Assembly: GCA_000708525.1 (NCBI GenBank)
Contig: JMRP01000002.1
Span: 1 to 64,000, forward strand
Direction: 5' to 3'
Origin: Cyanobium sp. CACIAM 14
Lineage (GTDB): Bacteria; Cyanobacteriota; Cyanobacteriia; PCC-6307; Cyanobiaceae
DNA: 64,000 nt
Numbering within the stretch: the stretch's first letter is position 1; every line of letters starts with the position of its first letter. Below are positions 1 to 22,901 of the stretch, piece by piece. Below the pieces are notes generated by a model. The model was not told where the DNA came from. It made no database searches and worked only from the letters and a program-made list of their open reading frames with translations. A program made the translations under genes and the position numbers.

Positions 1-364
1 GAGAGGGCTGGGGGCGTCCCGCCGGCGGGGCGGCCGGGCTGGGCGGGGAGGAAGGCCCCGGGGGTGCCGCCACCGGTGGAGAGGCGGCACGTGGAGCGTT
101 GACCGGCACGGGGGAGGCCTTCTTCACGGCCAGGATGGCCTTGGCCGGAGGGGTGGGCGGCTGAGCCTCCGGCTGGGACGGGGCATGGGCACGGACCTTC
201 ACCCCGATCAGCGTCCGGATGCGGGAGGCCTCGTCATCGCTGATGGAGCTGCTGTGGCTCTTGGCTGCGATGGAGAGCTTCTCGGCGGCGTCGAGCACGT
301 CCTTGTTGTCCAGGCCCATTTCCTTGGACAGCTCGTAGATTCTCACTTTGCCGCTGCTGGTCAT
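1..364 (-). CDS. infB: Translation initiation factor IF-2, N-terminal part (cut by window edge)
   Basis: Only the first ~121 codons are present; the gene runs off the left edge. The start reads [20 protein letters not shown], the IF2_N domain typical of bacterial IF-2, followed by a proline/alanine-rich linker that is long in cyanobacteria. IF-2 is the GTPase that places initiator tRNA on the 30S subunit; the GTPase domain lies outside the window. The start codon overlaps the stop of the upstream ylxR gene as ATGA, so translation is probably coupled. Identity rests on the N-terminal domain plus the rimP-nusA-ylxR-infB order, which is widely conserved. Confidence 0.93.
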   Translation of the reverse strand, partial: MTSSGKVRIYELSKEMGLDNKDVLDAAEKLSIAAKSHSSSISDDEASRIRTLIGVKVRAHAPSQPEAQPPTPPAKAILAVKKASPVPVNAPRAASPPVAAPPGPSSPPSPAAPPAGRPQPS

Positions 365-717
365 TCAGGAAGGTCTCCGTACGGTGGGGCCGAAAGGGTC
401 CCGGGGCCGTGCGCTGAGGACGGCCATGGTTCATCTTGCCTCAGAGGTCGCTGGCCCGAGCACGCGAGACGCGCCTCGAGGCTGCTGAGGAGGGTGTCAC
501 TCACGGCGCAGCGCAGGCCGCGCTGCAGACGCTTCCGGCGGCGGGCCTCCTGGAGGCAGGCCGGTTCGGGGCAGAGGTAGGCCGAACGGCCCATGCCCAC
601 ATCGAGGCGCACCGTTCCATCCCCCTGACGCACGACGCGCCAGAGCTCGCTCCGGTCGCGAAGGCGCCGACAGGAGACGCAGCGACGCAGCACGGGCCGC
701 TTCGCCGCGGCTGTCAC
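361..717 (-). CDS. ylxR: YlxR-family (DUF448) RNA-binding protein
   Basis: A 118-residue basic protein. The first half carries the YlxR signature: [15 protein letters not shown] near residue 11, then [14 protein letters not shown] with a conserved GRSAYLCP segment. The family is a small nucleic-acid-binding protein found between nusA and infB; its exact role is poorly defined, with proposed links to RNase P and to transcription-translation coupling. It overlaps nusA upstream and infB downstream by ATGA junctions, so it sits in one tightly coupled unit. The C-terminal third is low-complexity and less diagnostic. Confidence 0.92.
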   Translation of the reverse strand: MTAAAKRPVLRRCVSCRRLRDRSELWRVVRQGDGTVRLDVGMGRSAYLCPEPACLQEARRRKRLQRGLRCAVSDTLLSSLEARLACSGQRPLRQDEPWPSSAHGPGTLSAPPYGDLPE

Positions 718-2078
718 CGCCCATCCTCCGTATCCGGCGTCTCCTCGCCGGTCTCCTCCTCCATGCCAACCTCGTAAGGGGGTTCATCCTCGGGGAGGGG
801 GTAGAGCTCCCGCAGCCGCGCATCCTCCTCGGCCCGGGCGGCCTGTTCGGCCTGGAGCCGCGCCTCGGCCTCGGCCTGGAGGGCTTCCTCCTCCTGGCGC
901 TGGGCGATCAGGGCCGCCACGGTCCGGTCCTCCGCCTCCTGGTCGTACTCGTGGGCGTTCTTGATGTCGATCTTCCAGCCCGTGAGTCGGGCCGCCAGCC
1001 GCACGTTCTGGCCTTCCCGGCCGATGGCCAGGCTGAGCTGGTCAGGGGGCACCAGCACGTGGGCGTGATGCCCCTCAGGATCCACCAGACGCACGGTCTC
1101 GACGCGGGCGGGGCTGAGGGAATTGGCCAGGTACTGGGCCGGGTCGGGGGACCAGCGGATCACATCGATCTTCTCGCCCCGCAGTTCGTTCACCACCTGC
1201 TGGATCCGGGAGCCGCGAGCGCCGATGCAGGCGCCCACCGGATCCACCTCCCGCTCCACGCTGTCGACGGCGACCTTGGTGCGGGGCCCCACGGCGCGGG
1301 AGGGGGGATTCGCCTCGCGGGCCACCGCGACGATCCGCACCGAGCCCTCCTGGATCTCGGGAACCTCGTTCTCGAACAGGTAGACCACCAGACCCGCATT
1401 CGCCCTCGACACGAACAGCTGGGGGCCGCGGCGGGGCACCTCGCTCACCTCCTTGAGAAACACCTTGAAGGTGGCGTTGGCACGGTAGTTGTCGTTGGGG
1501 AGCTGGTCGCGGCGGGGCAGTTCCGCCTCCACCTCCGGACGGCCCAGGCCGGAACTGACGGCCATGATCACGGACTGGCGTTCGAACCGGATCACCCGGG
1601 CGGTCAGGACGGGATCCTCGAGGTCGGCGAACTCCTCCTGGATCATGCGGCGCTGCTGGTCCCGCAGCTTCTGGGCCAGCACCTGCTTGGTGGTGGCGGC
1701 GGCCATGCGGCCGAAATCCTCCTTGTCGGGCGTCACGTCCAGAACCACGGTGTCGCCGATCTGGGCGTCCTCGGCCACCTGGCGCACCTCGTCGATCGCG
1801 ATCTGGTGGTCGTCGCTCTCCACCTCCTCGACGATGATCTTGCTGGCCAGCACCCGGTAGCCCTCCTCCTCGAGATCGAGGGCCACGTCGAAGTTGCTGA
1901 AATAGTCCTCCTCGAACGGGTCCTCGCTGATGCCGAGGTAGAGGGTGCGGCGGTAACGCTCGTAGCCCTTCAGCAGAGCCTCCCGCAGGGCGGCCTCGAC
2001 CACCTGGGGGGCCAGCTTCTTCTCTTCGCTGATGTCCTCGATCAGGTTGTTGAGACCGGGGAGCAGAACCAGGGCCAT
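714..2078 (-). CDS. nusA: Transcription termination/antitermination factor NusA
   Basis: A 454-residue protein. The N-terminal RNA-polymerase-binding domain begins [20 protein letters not shown]. An S1-like domain follows near residues 130-200, then tandem KH domains containing [20 protein letters not shown] and the second KH motif [21 protein letters not shown] glutamate/alanine-rich tail replaces the acidic repeats of E. coli NusA, as usual in cyanobacteria. NusA binds elongating RNA polymerase and controls pausing, termination and antitermination. It lies between rimP (49-nt gap) and ylxR (ATGA overlap). Confidence 0.97.
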   Translation of the reverse strand: MALVLLPGLNNLIEDISEEKKLAPQVVEAALREALLKGYERYRRTLYLGISEDPFEEDYFSNFDVALDLEEEGYRVLASKIIVEEVESDDHQIAIDEVRQVAEDAQIGDTVVLDVTPDKEDFGRMAAATTKQVLAQKLRDQQRRMIQEEFADLEDPVLTARVIRFERQSVIMAVSSGLGRPEVEAELPRRDQLPNDNYRANATFKVFLKEVSEVPRRGPQLFVSRANAGLVVYLFENEVPEIQEGSVRIVAVAREANPPSRAVGPRTKVAVDSVEREVDPVGACIGARGSRIQQVVNELRGEKIDVIRWSPDPAQYLANSLSPARVETVRLVDPEGHHAHVLVPPDQLSLAIGREGQNVRLAARLTGWKIDIKNAHEYDQEAEDRTVAALIAQRQEEEALQAEAEARLQAEQAARAEEDARLRELYPLPEDEPPYEVGMEEETGEETPDTEDGR

Positions 2079-2127
2079 GGACTCGGAGGCGGGTGGGGAG
2101 GGAAAGGACGGTGGAACCGGGAGCGGC

Positions 2128-2601
2128 TCAGGAATCGGGTGGAGCTGCGGTGAGCCGCACCTGGAGCACCTCCTCGCGGGGGATGCGCAGGATCCGGCCG
2201 CGCGCGTTCAGCTGCACCACCTGCTCATCCCGGCCGAGCAGGTGGCCCCGGCGCCGCAGCTCAGCCCCTTCGACGGTCCGGGAGCGCACCTCGACGGGGA
2301 AGCCGCGGAAACTGGTGAAGTCCCGATCGGTGAGCAGATCCTCCCCGATGCCGGGGCTGCTCACCTCGAGGACGTAGGCCATGGGCAGCAGCCCGGCGGC
2401 TTCGAAGGCCTCCCCGAGCGGGGCGCTCACCGCGGCGCACTCGTCGAGGTTCACGTCCGTGCCGTCGGCACGCTGCACCCTGACGACGATCGTGAGGGGA
2501 ATGTGATGGGTCAGCACCTCCACGGCGCGCACCTCGAGATGCGCTGCCTGGGCCACCGGTCGAGCCAGTCGCTCCAGGTCTTCGGGGAGGGGATGGGGCA
2601 A
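2128..2601 (-). CDS. rimP: Ribosome maturation factor RimP
   Basis: A 157-residue protein with the RimP fold signature: an N-terminal alpha/beta domain, then YVLEVSSPGIGEDLLTDRDF around residues 80-100 and a C-terminal SH3-like domain. RimP helps mature the 30S subunit. It is the first gene of the rimP-nusA-ylxR-infB series on the minus strand, so a promoter is expected just upstream, between 2602 and 2743. The start ATG gives MPHPLPEDLERLARPVAQAA, matching the family's usual N-terminus. Confidence 0.96.
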   Translation of the reverse strand: MPHPLPEDLERLARPVAQAAHLEVRAVEVLTHHIPLTIVVRVQRADGTDVNLDECAAVSAPLGEAFEAAGLLPMAYVLEVSSPGIGEDLLTDRDFTSFRGFPVEVRSRTVEGAELRRRGHLLGRDEQVVQLNARGRILRIPREEVLQVRLTAAPPDS

Positions 2602-2743
2602 GGGAATGGAGCGTGGGGAGGGGACCCCGCGGGCGGGATGGTCCGCCGTGCGCTGCAGTGATCCACTGCCCCCGCCTCAGTGCAGTCTTCCGGTCAGGGG
2701 AAACGGCGCTGGGGAACAAGGGTGATGCCCGGCGGGCATGACT

Positions 2744-3034
2744 TCACCCTAGAGGATCGGATTCCGGCGCCCGGGGCACGGGCATCTCCAGCACCGGCGC
2801 CTCCGCGTAGTAGTCGCTGTCGCAGACGTCCCCCCGCAGGGTCAGATCCTGGTTGAGGCACTGGCCCAGCTGCTCCGGCGTGCGCAGGTACTGGCAGACC
2901 CTGGCCCAGAGCTTGGCCCGGCTGCCCGGCGCTCCCTGGCTGAAGAGGACCAGATCGTTGCCACCGGCCACCCCCTGGATCTCCACCCTGCAGAGGGTGC
3001 AGCGCTGCCGTGTGCCTGGAGGGATGCTGGCCAT
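2744..3034 (-). CDS. Conserved-looking protein with Cys pairs, function unknown
   Basis: A 96-residue protein starting MASIPPGTRQRCTLCRVEIQ. It has a CxxC pair near residue 12 and further cysteines near residues 53, 66 and 77. Segments such as GAPGSRAKLWARVCQYLR look constrained rather than random. The cysteines suggest metal binding or a redox-sensitive fold, which is inference only. An upstream in-frame TTG at 3058 could extend it by eight residues; the ATG at 3034 looks better. It stands alone between rimP and a divergent phosphoesterase gene. Confidence 0.7.
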   Translation of the reverse strand: MASIPPGTRQRCTLCRVEIQGVAGGNDLVLFSQGAPGSRAKLWARVCQYLRTPEQLGQCLNQDLTLRGDVCDSDYYAEAPVLEMPVPRAPESDPLG

Positions 3035-3114
3035 GGCCTCGGGGTGGACTGCGGGCAAAGTTAAGCCGATTCAACTGGTGCGGCCCCGGCAGGGCCTGGA
3101 CGGGTGGCCCTCCG

Positions 3115-5102
<1,988 letters not shown>

Positions 5103-5147
5103 GGAACTCCCCCTTGCTACGGTCGCCGCCACCGTTGACAGGCACCG

Positions 5148-5861
5148 ATGTCCGACCTTCAGGACCGCATGAAGGAGGCCGTGGCCGCGGCGGCCGTGGA
5201 ACAGATCCGTGACGGGATGGTGGTGGGCCTGGGCTCCGGCTCCACCGCCGCCCTGATGATCCGCTCCCTCGGCGAGAAGCTCAAGCGGGGAGAGCTGTCC
5301 GACATCGTCGGGGTCACCACCTCCTTCCAGGGCGAAGTGCTGGCGGACGAACTGGGCATCCCGCTGAAGAGCCTCAACGCCGTGCGGCGCATCGACCTGG
5401 CCATCGATGGCGCCGACGAGGTGGATCCCTCCTTCCAGCTGATCAAGGGGGGCGGGGCCTGCCACGTGCAGGAGAAGCTGGTGGCGCGTCGGGCGGACCG
5501 CTTCGTGGTGGTGGTGGATGCCACCAAGCTGGTGGAGCGTCTGAATCTCGGCTTCCTGCTGCCGGTGGAGGTGATTCCCGGTGCCTGGCGACAGGTGCGC
5601 GACGAACTGATCGCAATGGGCAGCCGTGTCGAGCTGCGCATGGCCGTGCGCAAGGCCGGCCCGGTGGTCACCGACCAGGGGAATCTGGTGCTGGATGCGG
5701 CCTTCGACGGCGGCATCGGCGACCCCGCCGCCCTCGAGACGGCGATCAACAACATCCCCGGGGTGCTCGAGAATGGGCTGTTCGTGAACCTCGCCGATCA
5801 GGTGCTGGTGGGGGAGATCGAGGCGGAACAGCCCCGGGTGCGGGATCTGATCCGCCGCTAG
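5148..5861 (+). CDS. rpiA: Ribose-5-phosphate isomerase A
   Basis: A 237-residue enzyme interconverting ribose 5-phosphate and ribulose 5-phosphate in the Calvin cycle and pentose phosphate pathway. Signature segments in order: [17 protein letters not shown] (phosphate loop), [38 protein letters not shown] (catalytic region) and the late [21 protein letters not shown]. Length and motif order match RpiA. It may be co-transcribed with the upstream protease (45-nt gap). Its stop codon lies in a palindrome shared with convergent hisD. Confidence 0.97.
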   Translation: MSDLQDRMKEAVAAAAVEQIRDGMVVGLGSGSTAALMIRSLGEKLKRGELSDIVGVTTSFQGEVLADELGIPLKSLNAVRRIDLAIDGADEVDPSFQLIKGGGACHVQEKLVARRADRFVVVVDATKLVERLNLGFLLPVEVIPGAWRQVRDELIAMGSRVELRMAVRKAGPVVTDQGNLVLDAAFDGGIGDPAALETAINNIPGVLENGLFVNLADQVLVGEIEAEQPRVRDLIRR

Positions 5862-5871
5862 CCGGCGCCGG

Positions 5872-5874
<3 letters not shown>
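5859..5874. repeat. Perfect 16-bp palindrome spanning both convergent stop codons
   Basis: TAGCCGGCGCCGGCTA reads the same on both strands. Its first three bases are the rpiA stop and its last three, read on the minus strand, are the hisD stop. It could form a short GC-rich hairpin in either transcript, but there is no following T run, so it is not a classical terminator. Confidence 0.75.
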
Positions 5875-7662
<1,788 letters not shown>

Positions 7663-7729
7663 GCCTCCGTCGGCGGGTCGCCTCTGCCACGATGCCATTT
7701 CCGTCCGACGGGCTCCCGATCACCTCCCC

Positions 7730-8545
7730 ATGAGCGCCACCCCCTGCGAGGCCGCTCCCGCCCTGGTGGACAGCCATTGCCACATCGTGTTCCGCAACTT
7801 TGATGCGGATCTCGACGAAGTCTCCCGGCGCTGGCGGGAGGCGGGGGTCAGGGCCCTGATCCACGCCTGCGTCGAACCGGCGGAGATCCCGGCGATCCGG
7901 TCTCTCGCCGACCGTTTCCCTGAACTGCGCTACGCCGTCGGTGTCCACCCGCTCGACTGCGGGCACTGGCAACCCGACACCGCCGCGGTCCTGGAAGCGG
8001 CCGCCCGCGCTGATGCGCGCGTGGTGGCGATCGGCGAGCTGGGGCTCGATCTCTTCCGGGCCACCAACCTCGAGGAGCAGCTGGCGGTGCTTCGGCCCCA
8101 GCTGGATCTGGCGGTCAGGCTCGATCTGCCAGTGATCATCCACTGTCGCGATGCGGCCGAACCGATGCTGGCCGAACTGCGCCGGCGTCAGGAGAACGGG
8201 GGCTGCCCCAGAGGGGTGATGCACTGTTGGGGTGGCACGCCGGAGGAGATGGCGGGGTTTCTCGACCTGGGCCTCTACATCAGCTTCAGCGGCACGGTCA
8301 CCTTCCCCAAGGCCGAACCCATCCATCGCTGTGCCCGTCAGGTGCCGGCCGACCGCTACCTCGTCGAGACCGACTGCCCTTTCCTGGCACCGGTTCCCCG
8401 TCGAGGCAAGCGCAACGAACCCGCCTACGTGGCGGCCGTAGCGGCCAGGGTCGCCGAACTGCGGGGGGAGACCCTCGAGCAGGTCGCGGCGGCGACGACC
8501 GCCAACGCAGCACGATTGTTCCGCCTGCCTGCCCAGGTTGTATGA
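7730..8545 (+). CDS. tatD: TatD-family metal-dependent DNase
   Basis: A 271-residue TIM-barrel hydrolase. Metal and active-site motifs are VDSHCHIVF at the N-terminus, [33 protein letters not shown], and [11 protein letters not shown] near residue 210. TatD proteins are Mg-dependent 3'-5' exonucleases linked to DNA repair and quality control; some act on D-aminoacyl-tRNA, so the substrate is not certain. It follows rpsT by 67 nt. Its TGA stop is part of a TATGAT sequence that could serve as a -10 box for the rpoB transcript. Confidence 0.94.
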   Translation: MSATPCEAAPALVDSHCHIVFRNFDADLDEVSRRWREAGVRALIHACVEPAEIPAIRSLADRFPELRYAVGVHPLDCGHWQPDTAAVLEAAARADARVVAIGELGLDLFRATNLEEQLAVLRPQLDLAVRLDLPVIIHCRDAAEPMLAELRRRQENGGCPRGVMHCWGGTPEEMAGFLDLGLYISFSGTVTFPKAEPIHRCARQVPADRYLVETDCPFLAPVPRRGKRNEPAYVAAVAARVAELRGETLEQVAAATTANAARLFRLPAQVV

Positions 8546-8850
8546 TTCCTTATTGGCCTGGAAGCGGAAGCGCTCCTTTTGTCCACGACTTTGTCAACGG
8601 CTTTGTCCACGACGGCATCGATCGATTCGGCATCCCCTGAGTTGGCAGCCATCCAGCCAGCGAGCCCCCAAGGCGTCACCGCCTGATCGGCGGTCCGGTC
8701 TCCCGGATCCACCGGTCAGGCGGGAGCGCCTGTTGCCATGGCCCCCACCCGGGCCCATGTCCCAGGGGCGCCGTCAGCGGTGTTCCTCCGCCGCCGCCCC
8801 TTCCCCCGTCCAGGCCCGCCCTCCCACCACCGTTCCTGCAGGTCCACCGC
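8546..8850 (+). promoter_or_regulatory. rpoB upstream leader region
   Basis: A 305-nt gap between tatD and rpoB with no coding sequence that I can support on either strand. It holds a possible -10 box TATGAT at 8541-8546, only weakly supported because the candidate -35 TTGTTC is about 19 nt upstream. It also holds a triple 12-bp repeat (listed separately), then a C-rich stretch up to the start codon. Such a long leader before rpoB would leave room for autoregulation; that is inference. Confidence 0.4.
8578..8613 (+). repeat. Three tandem 12-bp direct repeats in the rpoB leader
   Basis: Units TTTGTCCACGAC (8578-8589), TTTGTCAACGGC (8590-8601) and TTTGTCCACGAC (8602-8613). The outer two are identical and the middle one differs at two positions. 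The spacing of 12 bp is slightly more than one helical turn. They lie about 240 bp before rpoB and just after the possible -10 box, a place suited to an operator or an RNA element. Confidence 0.85.
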
Positions 8851-12141
<3,291 letters not shown>

Positions 12142-12234
12142 TCGCTGACTCCCTCAGGCGCCGCCCCGATCCCGGTGGGGCGGGCGCCCCGGTCCTCCCC
12201 CTCCAGCCTCCTTCCCCACCGCGCGGCAGCCGCC

Positions 12235-18511
<6,277 letters not shown>

Positions 18512-18512
<1 letters not shown>

Positions 18513-19624
18513 TGGCGGCCGCCGCTCCCCAGGCGCCCGCTGCGGCCTCTCCGCCGGAGGGAGCGCTGGGGCAGGCGCGGCCCCTGCTGGGAAGGAGCCT
18601 GGCCGCGCTGGAAGACTGGGCTGGCCGCCGGGGCCAGCCCGCCTTCCGCGGCCGCCAGCTGCACGACTGGATCTATGTCCGGGGGGCCCGTGGTCTCGAG
18701 GAGATCACGGTGCTGCCGAAGGCCTGGCGGGAACAGCTCAGCGCCGCCGGCGTCAGCATCGGCCGCTCCACCCTGCGGCACCGCAGCGACGCCCGCGACG
18801 GCACCACCAAGCTGCTGCTGGGCACCGCCGATGGCCTCGGCATCGAGACCGTCGGCATCCCCAGCGCCGATCGGCTCACTGTCTGCGTCAGCAGCCAGGT
18901 GGGCTGTCCCATGGCCTGCCGTTTCTGCGCCACGGGCAAGGGGGGGCTGCAGCGCTCCCTGGCGGTCCACGAGATCGTCGATCAGGTCCTCAGCGTGCGG
19001 GAGGCGATGGACCGCCGCCCCACACACGTGGTGTTCATGGGCATGGGCGAACCCCTGCTCAACGTGGACGCCGTGCTCGAGGCGATCGCCTGCCTCTGTG
19101 ACGATCTGGGCATGGCCCAGCGCCAGATCACGGTCAGCACGGTGGGGGTGCCCCGCGCCCTGCCCACCCTGGCGGAGCGGGCCCTGGCTCGGCTGGGCCG
19201 GGCGCAGTTCACCCTGGCCGTGAGCCTGCATGCGCCGGATCAGCGGCTGCGGGAGCAGCTGATCCCCACCGCCCATGCCTACCCGTTGGAGGACCTGCTG
19301 GAGGACTGCCGCCGCTACGTGAGCCTCACCGGGCGGCGGGTGAGCTTCGAGTACATCCTGCTGGGGGGCGTGAACGACCATCCCCGCCAGGCCGACGCCC
19401 TGGCCCGGTTGCTGCGCGGCTTCCAGAGCCACGTCAACCTGATCGCCTACAACCCGATCGCCGAGGAGGAGTTCCGGCGCCCCAGCCCGGAAGCGGTGGA
19501 GGCCTTCCGCTCCCGGCTGGAGCGCCGCCACATCGCCGTGAGCGTGCGGGCCAGCCGCGGCCTCGACCAGGATGCCGCCTGCGGTCAGCTGCGCCGGCGG
19601 CTGATGGTGGAGCCGCCGGTCTGA
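18512..19624 (+). CDS. rlmN: Dual-specificity RNA methyltransferase RlmN
   Basis: A 370-residue radical-SAM enzyme that methylates C2 of A2503 in 23S rRNA and A37 in some tRNAs. The cluster-binding cysteines are Cys132, Cys136 and Cys139 ([14 protein letters not shown]). Further RlmN motifs are [20 protein letters not shown] near the N-terminus, [58 protein letters not shown] and [17 protein letters not shown], the last carrying the catalytic cysteine. The ATG at 18512 overlaps the hli stop. Confidence 0.97.
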
Positions 19625-19647
19625 TCGGCCTCCTCGCCGGCGGGCGG

Positions 19648-20424
19648 ATGGGTGCCGTCCTCGTTTTGGCCGGCCTGCTGCTGGGGGCGTTCTATCTGCT
19701 GGTCTGCGGCGCTCTCTTCCTGCTGCAGCGTTCCCTGCTCTACTTCCCCCAGCCCCGGGCTCCCGGAGCTGGGGGCGACCTGCTGGCTCTGCCGCTGACG
19801 GGCATCCAGGAGGAGGGCCGGGTCCTGGTCACGGTCCGCCGGCGTGCGGGGCCGAAGGCGCTGCTCTACTTCGGCGGCAACGCCGAGGACGTGGCCGCTC
19901 AGTTGCCTCTGCTGGAGGAGGCCTTTCCGCAGCACGCCCTCTACCTGCTCCACTACCGGGGCTACGGGGGCAGCGGCGGCCGACCCTCGGAGGCGGCCCT
20001 CTGCGCCGATGCCCTCGCCCTGTTCGACAGGGTGCGCGGTGAGCACCAGCGGATCGAAGTGCTGGGCCGCAGCCTGGGCAGCGCCGTGGCGGTGCATCTG
20101 GCGGCCCGGCGACCCGTGGACCGGCTGGTCCTGGTCACGCCCTTCGACAGCATCGAGACCCTGGCCAGGAGCCGCTTCCCCTTGTTGCCGGTGGGGTTGC
20201 TGCTCCAGGACCGCTACCGCACCTGGCGGGAGGCCCCCCAGGTGCGGGCCCCCACCCTGGTGATCGCGGCGGAACGGGATGAGGTCGTCCCCCGGGCCAG
20301 CACCGAGGCCCTGGTCTCCCGGTTCCGGCCCGGGCTGGTGTCCCTGGTGGTGCTGCCCGTCGACGGCCACAACGCCGTCGAGAACTCCCCCAAGTACCGG
20401 AGCCTGCTGCGGAGCCTCTCCTGA
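19648..20424 (+). CDS. Membrane-anchored alpha/beta hydrolase
   Basis: A 258-residue protein with an N-terminal membrane helix (LAGLLLGAFYLLVCGALFLL) followed by an alpha/beta hydrolase domain. The nucleophile is Ser in LGRSLGSAVAVHLA, the acid is probably Asp in AAERDEVVP, and the base is His in VDGHNAVENS. YLLHYRGYGGSGGRPSE is the usual oxyanion-side loop. The layout resembles the ABHD13/BEM46-like (YfhR) group, whose bacterial substrates are unknown. It follows rlmN by 23 nt. Confidence 0.88.
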   Translation: MGAVLVLAGLLLGAFYLLVCGALFLLQRSLLYFPQPRAPGAGGDLLALPLTGIQEEGRVLVTVRRRAGPKALLYFGGNAEDVAAQLPLLEEAFPQHALYLLHYRGYGGSGGRPSEAALCADALALFDRVRGEHQRIEVLGRSLGSAVAVHLAARRPVDRLVLVTPFDSIETLARSRFPLLPVGLLLQDRYRTWREAPQVRAPTLVIAAERDEVVPRASTEALVSRFRPGLVSLVVLPVDGHNAVENSPKYRSLLRSLS

Positions 20425-20441
20425 ACTCTCCGCTGCCGGCC

Positions 20442-21722
20442 TCAGTCGCCGTCGTGCTCCCCGACATAGGCGCCGCGGGCGCCCCGGCCGTTCCAGGGGG
20501 TGAGCCGCAGCATCAGCAGGAAGGCCGGCAGCGCCGCCGCGGTGGTGGCCAGGAAGAAACCCGGCCAGCCGATCCTTTCGGCCACCAGGCCGGCGGGGGC
20601 GGCCAGCAGGGAGCGGCTGAGGGCATAGACCCCCGAGAGCAGGGCGTACTGGGTGGCGGAGAAGCGGGGGTTGCAGAGGCTCATCAGCAGGGCCACGAAG
20701 GCGGCGCCCACCATGCCGCCGCCGACGTTCTCCAGCCCCACGGCCATCAGCAGGGCGGGCATGCCCCCGCCGAAGCGGGCCAGCCCCCAGTAGGCCAGGT
20801 TGCCGGCCGCTCCCACCAGGGCGAACAGCCAGAGGGAGCGGTTCATCCCGAGGCGGCCGAAGAGAAGGCCGCCCAGCACCGTGCCCACGATGGTGGCGCC
20901 GATGCCCCAGCCCGCCAGCACCGACCCCACCACCTCCGGACGGAAGCCCCGCTGGATCAGGAACGGCACCGCCATCAGGTTGAGCAGGCCGTCGGGCCAG
21001 CGGTAGAGCAGCACCAGGGCGAGCAGGGCCGCGGCCCTGCCGAAGCCGGTGCGCTGCAGGAACTCCCGCGCCGGCCCGAGCACGGCCTGCCGCAGGCTGC
21101 GCACGGGGAATTCCAGGGGCTCCAGGCGCGGCGCCGTGAGGGTGAACGGCACCACCGCCAGCATCAGCAGGGCCGAGAACACAAAGGCCAGGGGCCAGTC
21201 GAAGCGCCCCGCCAGGATGAAGCCGCCGGCCCCCACGGCGAGCATCGCCGTGCGGTAGCCCAGGTTGGTGGCGGCGGCCCCGGCACCGCGCTCCCGATCA
21301 GGCAGCAGGTCGGTGCGGTAGGCATCCACGGCGATGTCCTGGGTGGCGCTCACCAGCGCCAGCAGCACCGCCATCCCGCCGATGGCCGTGAGCATGGCCG
21401 GATCACCGGAGGGCCGCAGCAGGGCCATGGCGCCGATCACCCCCACCAGGGTGAACTGCAGCACCAGCAGCCAGCCCCGGCGGCGATCGGGCCAGGGGAG
21501 CGGCCAGCGGTCGAGGGCGGGAGCCCAGATCATCTTCAGGGTGTACGGCAGCTCCGCCAGCCCAAGCAGACCGATGAGGCTCAGGGGGACCTGGCTGGCG
21601 GTGAGCCATCCCTGCAGCAGCTTGGACCCCACCATGTAGGGAGTGCCGCTGGCCACTCCCTCGGCGGCCACCGCCAGGAGGCGGCGCCAGGGGCGGACGC
21701 TGCGGGAGGCGCGGGGGGCCAT
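20442..21722 (-). CDS. MFS transporter, AmpG (muropeptide permease)-like
   Basis: A 426-residue protein with about 12 hydrophobic segments. The N-terminal half shows AmpG-type motifs: AAEGVASGTPYMVGSKLLQG, LAELPYTLKMIWAPALDRW, VSATQDIAVDAYRTDLLPD and ERGAGAAATNLGYRTAML. AmpG family members import muropeptides for peptidoglycan recycling; that role is likely but not proven here. It is convergent with the hydrolase gene (17 nt between stops). The ATG at 21722 is used because the readable upstream sequence is low-complexity and overlaps another gene. Confidence 0.88.
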   Translation of the reverse strand: MAPRASRSVRPWRRLLAVAAEGVASGTPYMVGSKLLQGWLTASQVPLSLIGLLGLAELPYTLKMIWAPALDRWPLPWPDRRRGWLLVLQFTLVGVIGAMALLRPSGDPAMLTAIGGMAVLLALVSATQDIAVDAYRTDLLPDRERGAGAAATNLGYRTAMLAVGAGGFILAGRFDWPLAFVFSALLMLAVVPFTLTAPRLEPLEFPVRSLRQAVLGPAREFLQRTGFGRAAALLALVLLYRWPDGLLNLMAVPFLIQRGFRPEVVGSVLAGWGIGATIVGTVLGGLLFGRLGMNRSLWLFALVGAAGNLAYWGLARFGGGMPALLMAVGLENVGGGMVGAAFVALLMSLCNPRFSATQYALLSGVYALSRSLLAAPAGLVAERIGWPGFFLATTAAALPAFLLMLRLTPWNGRGARGAYVGEHDGD

Positions 21723-21845
21723 GGCGGCACGCGGGTGGCCGAACCCTAGGGGCGACGGCTCGCGCCGCCGCTGCGGCTGCCGGCCTGGGTCAGCAGCGGG
21801 ACCACAATGGAACCAGCCCCGCCGCCCTCCGCCACCGCCCCCACG

Positions 21846-21971
21846 ATGCCCTTCCTGCGCTCCACCCTGCTGCCCATCGCCATCGTGCTGCTCTTCGCCC
21901 TGGCCCTGTTCGCCGTGAGCGCCCGCATCTGGTTGCCCGGCGACATGGCCGCCCCGGCCCCCCTGGGCTGA
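21846..21971 (+). CDS. Small single-pass membrane protein, unknown
   Basis: A 41-residue open frame: a short N-terminus, a clear membrane helix (LLPIAIVLLFALALFAVSAR) and a short polar tail ending APAPLG. The start, length and hydrophobic profile look like a real small cyanobacterial membrane protein. I do not recognise the family. It sits alone between the MFS gene (divergent) and the HEAT-repeat gene, 46 nt ahead of the latter. Confidence 0.6.
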   Translation: MPFLRSTLLPIAIVLLFALALFAVSARIWLPGDMAAPAPLG

Positions 21972-22017
21972 TCGCCCGCGGTTCCGGCTTTTACGATGCC
22001 TCCACCTGGATGGCCCC

Positions 22018-22818
22018 ATGCCGGACGACGGCCTGCCCTTTCCCGAGACCACCCACGAGCTGGCCCTCGATCCCGAGGTGCTGGCCAGGGAGTTGGCGCA
22101 GGAGCTGCTCGGCGATCCCCTCGATGAAATCGACACCGTCACCCCTTCCAGCTCCGATGTGGCCGCCGAGTGCGACCTTGGCATCGCTCTTCTGAAAGGG
22201 GGACGTGAGGAGCGGCTGCAGGGGCTGCGCATCTTCTGCGAGCACCGGGATCCCCGCGCCATTCCCCTGCTGCTGCCGCTGCTGGGGAATGGCTGTCCTA
22301 TCGTGCGCATGAGCGCTGTGTACGCCCTCGGCCGCAATCCCTCCCCTCTGGCGGTGGAGCCCCTGCTCGGCCTGCTGGCCGCCGACGACAACGGCTACGT
22401 GCGCAAGGCGGTGGCCTGGAGCCTGGGCAACTATCCCGAGGCCCCCGTGCTCAACCCCCTGATGCGGGCGCTCGAGGTGGACATCGCCGCGGTGCGGCTG
22501 TGGGCGGCCAGCTCCCTGGCGGACGCCGGCGCCGCCGGCGTGGCCAAGGCCGACCCCGCTGCCGCCCAGCTGCTGCTCACGCTCCGCATCGACAGTGAGC
22601 CCGCCGTGCGCAGCAACAGCGCCTGGTCCCTGGGGCGGCTCTATGCCGACCTGGTGGAGCCGCGCCAGCGGGAGGTGGTGGAGGCCCTGCTCCACACCAT
22701 GCTGCATGACACCGACTCCACCGTGCGGGACGAGGCCCGCCTGGCCCTCGAGCAGCTGGAGCAGCCGGAGGTCCTCGAGCGGCTCCAGACCCTGGTGGAG
22801 GAGGGGCTGATCAGCTGA
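22018..22818 (+). CDS. HEAT-repeat protein (IaiH / CpcE-related)
   Basis: A 266-residue all-helical protein with repeated HEAT units, such as IPLLLPLLGNGCPIVRMSAV, NGYVRKAVAWSLGNYPEAP, VRLWAASSLADAGA and STVRDEARLALEQLEQ. Such repeats occur in phycobilin lyase subunits (CpcE, NblB) and in IaiH, a partner of the iron-sulfur scaffold IscA. No phycocyanin genes lie nearby, and an iron-sulfur protein gene lies 0.7 kb downstream, which slightly favours an IaiH-like role; this is inference. Confidence 0.85.
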   Translation: MPDDGLPFPETTHELALDPEVLARELAQELLGDPLDEIDTVTPSSSDVAAECDLGIALLKGGREERLQGLRIFCEHRDPRAIPLLLPLLGNGCPIVRMSAVYALGRNPSPLAVEPLLGLLAADDNGYVRKAVAWSLGNYPEAPVLNPLMRALEVDIAAVRLWAASSLADAGAAGVAKADPAAAQLLLTLRIDSEPAVRSNSAWSLGRLYADLVEPRQREVVEALLHTMLHDTDSTVRDEARLALEQLEQPEVLERLQTLVEEGLIS

Positions 22819-22901
22819 CCCCGCCGAGGCCGGTGCGGCCTGGGCACGACCTCCGGGAAACGCGGTTAGGATCCCGATCTCTCCTGCGCAGTCCCTCCGG
22901 G

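Noticed and set aside
20442-22391. Extended minus-strand frame of the MFS transporter to 22391
   Set aside because: The first ~220 codons are low-complexity and cover the small membrane protein and HEAT-repeat genes on the other strand.
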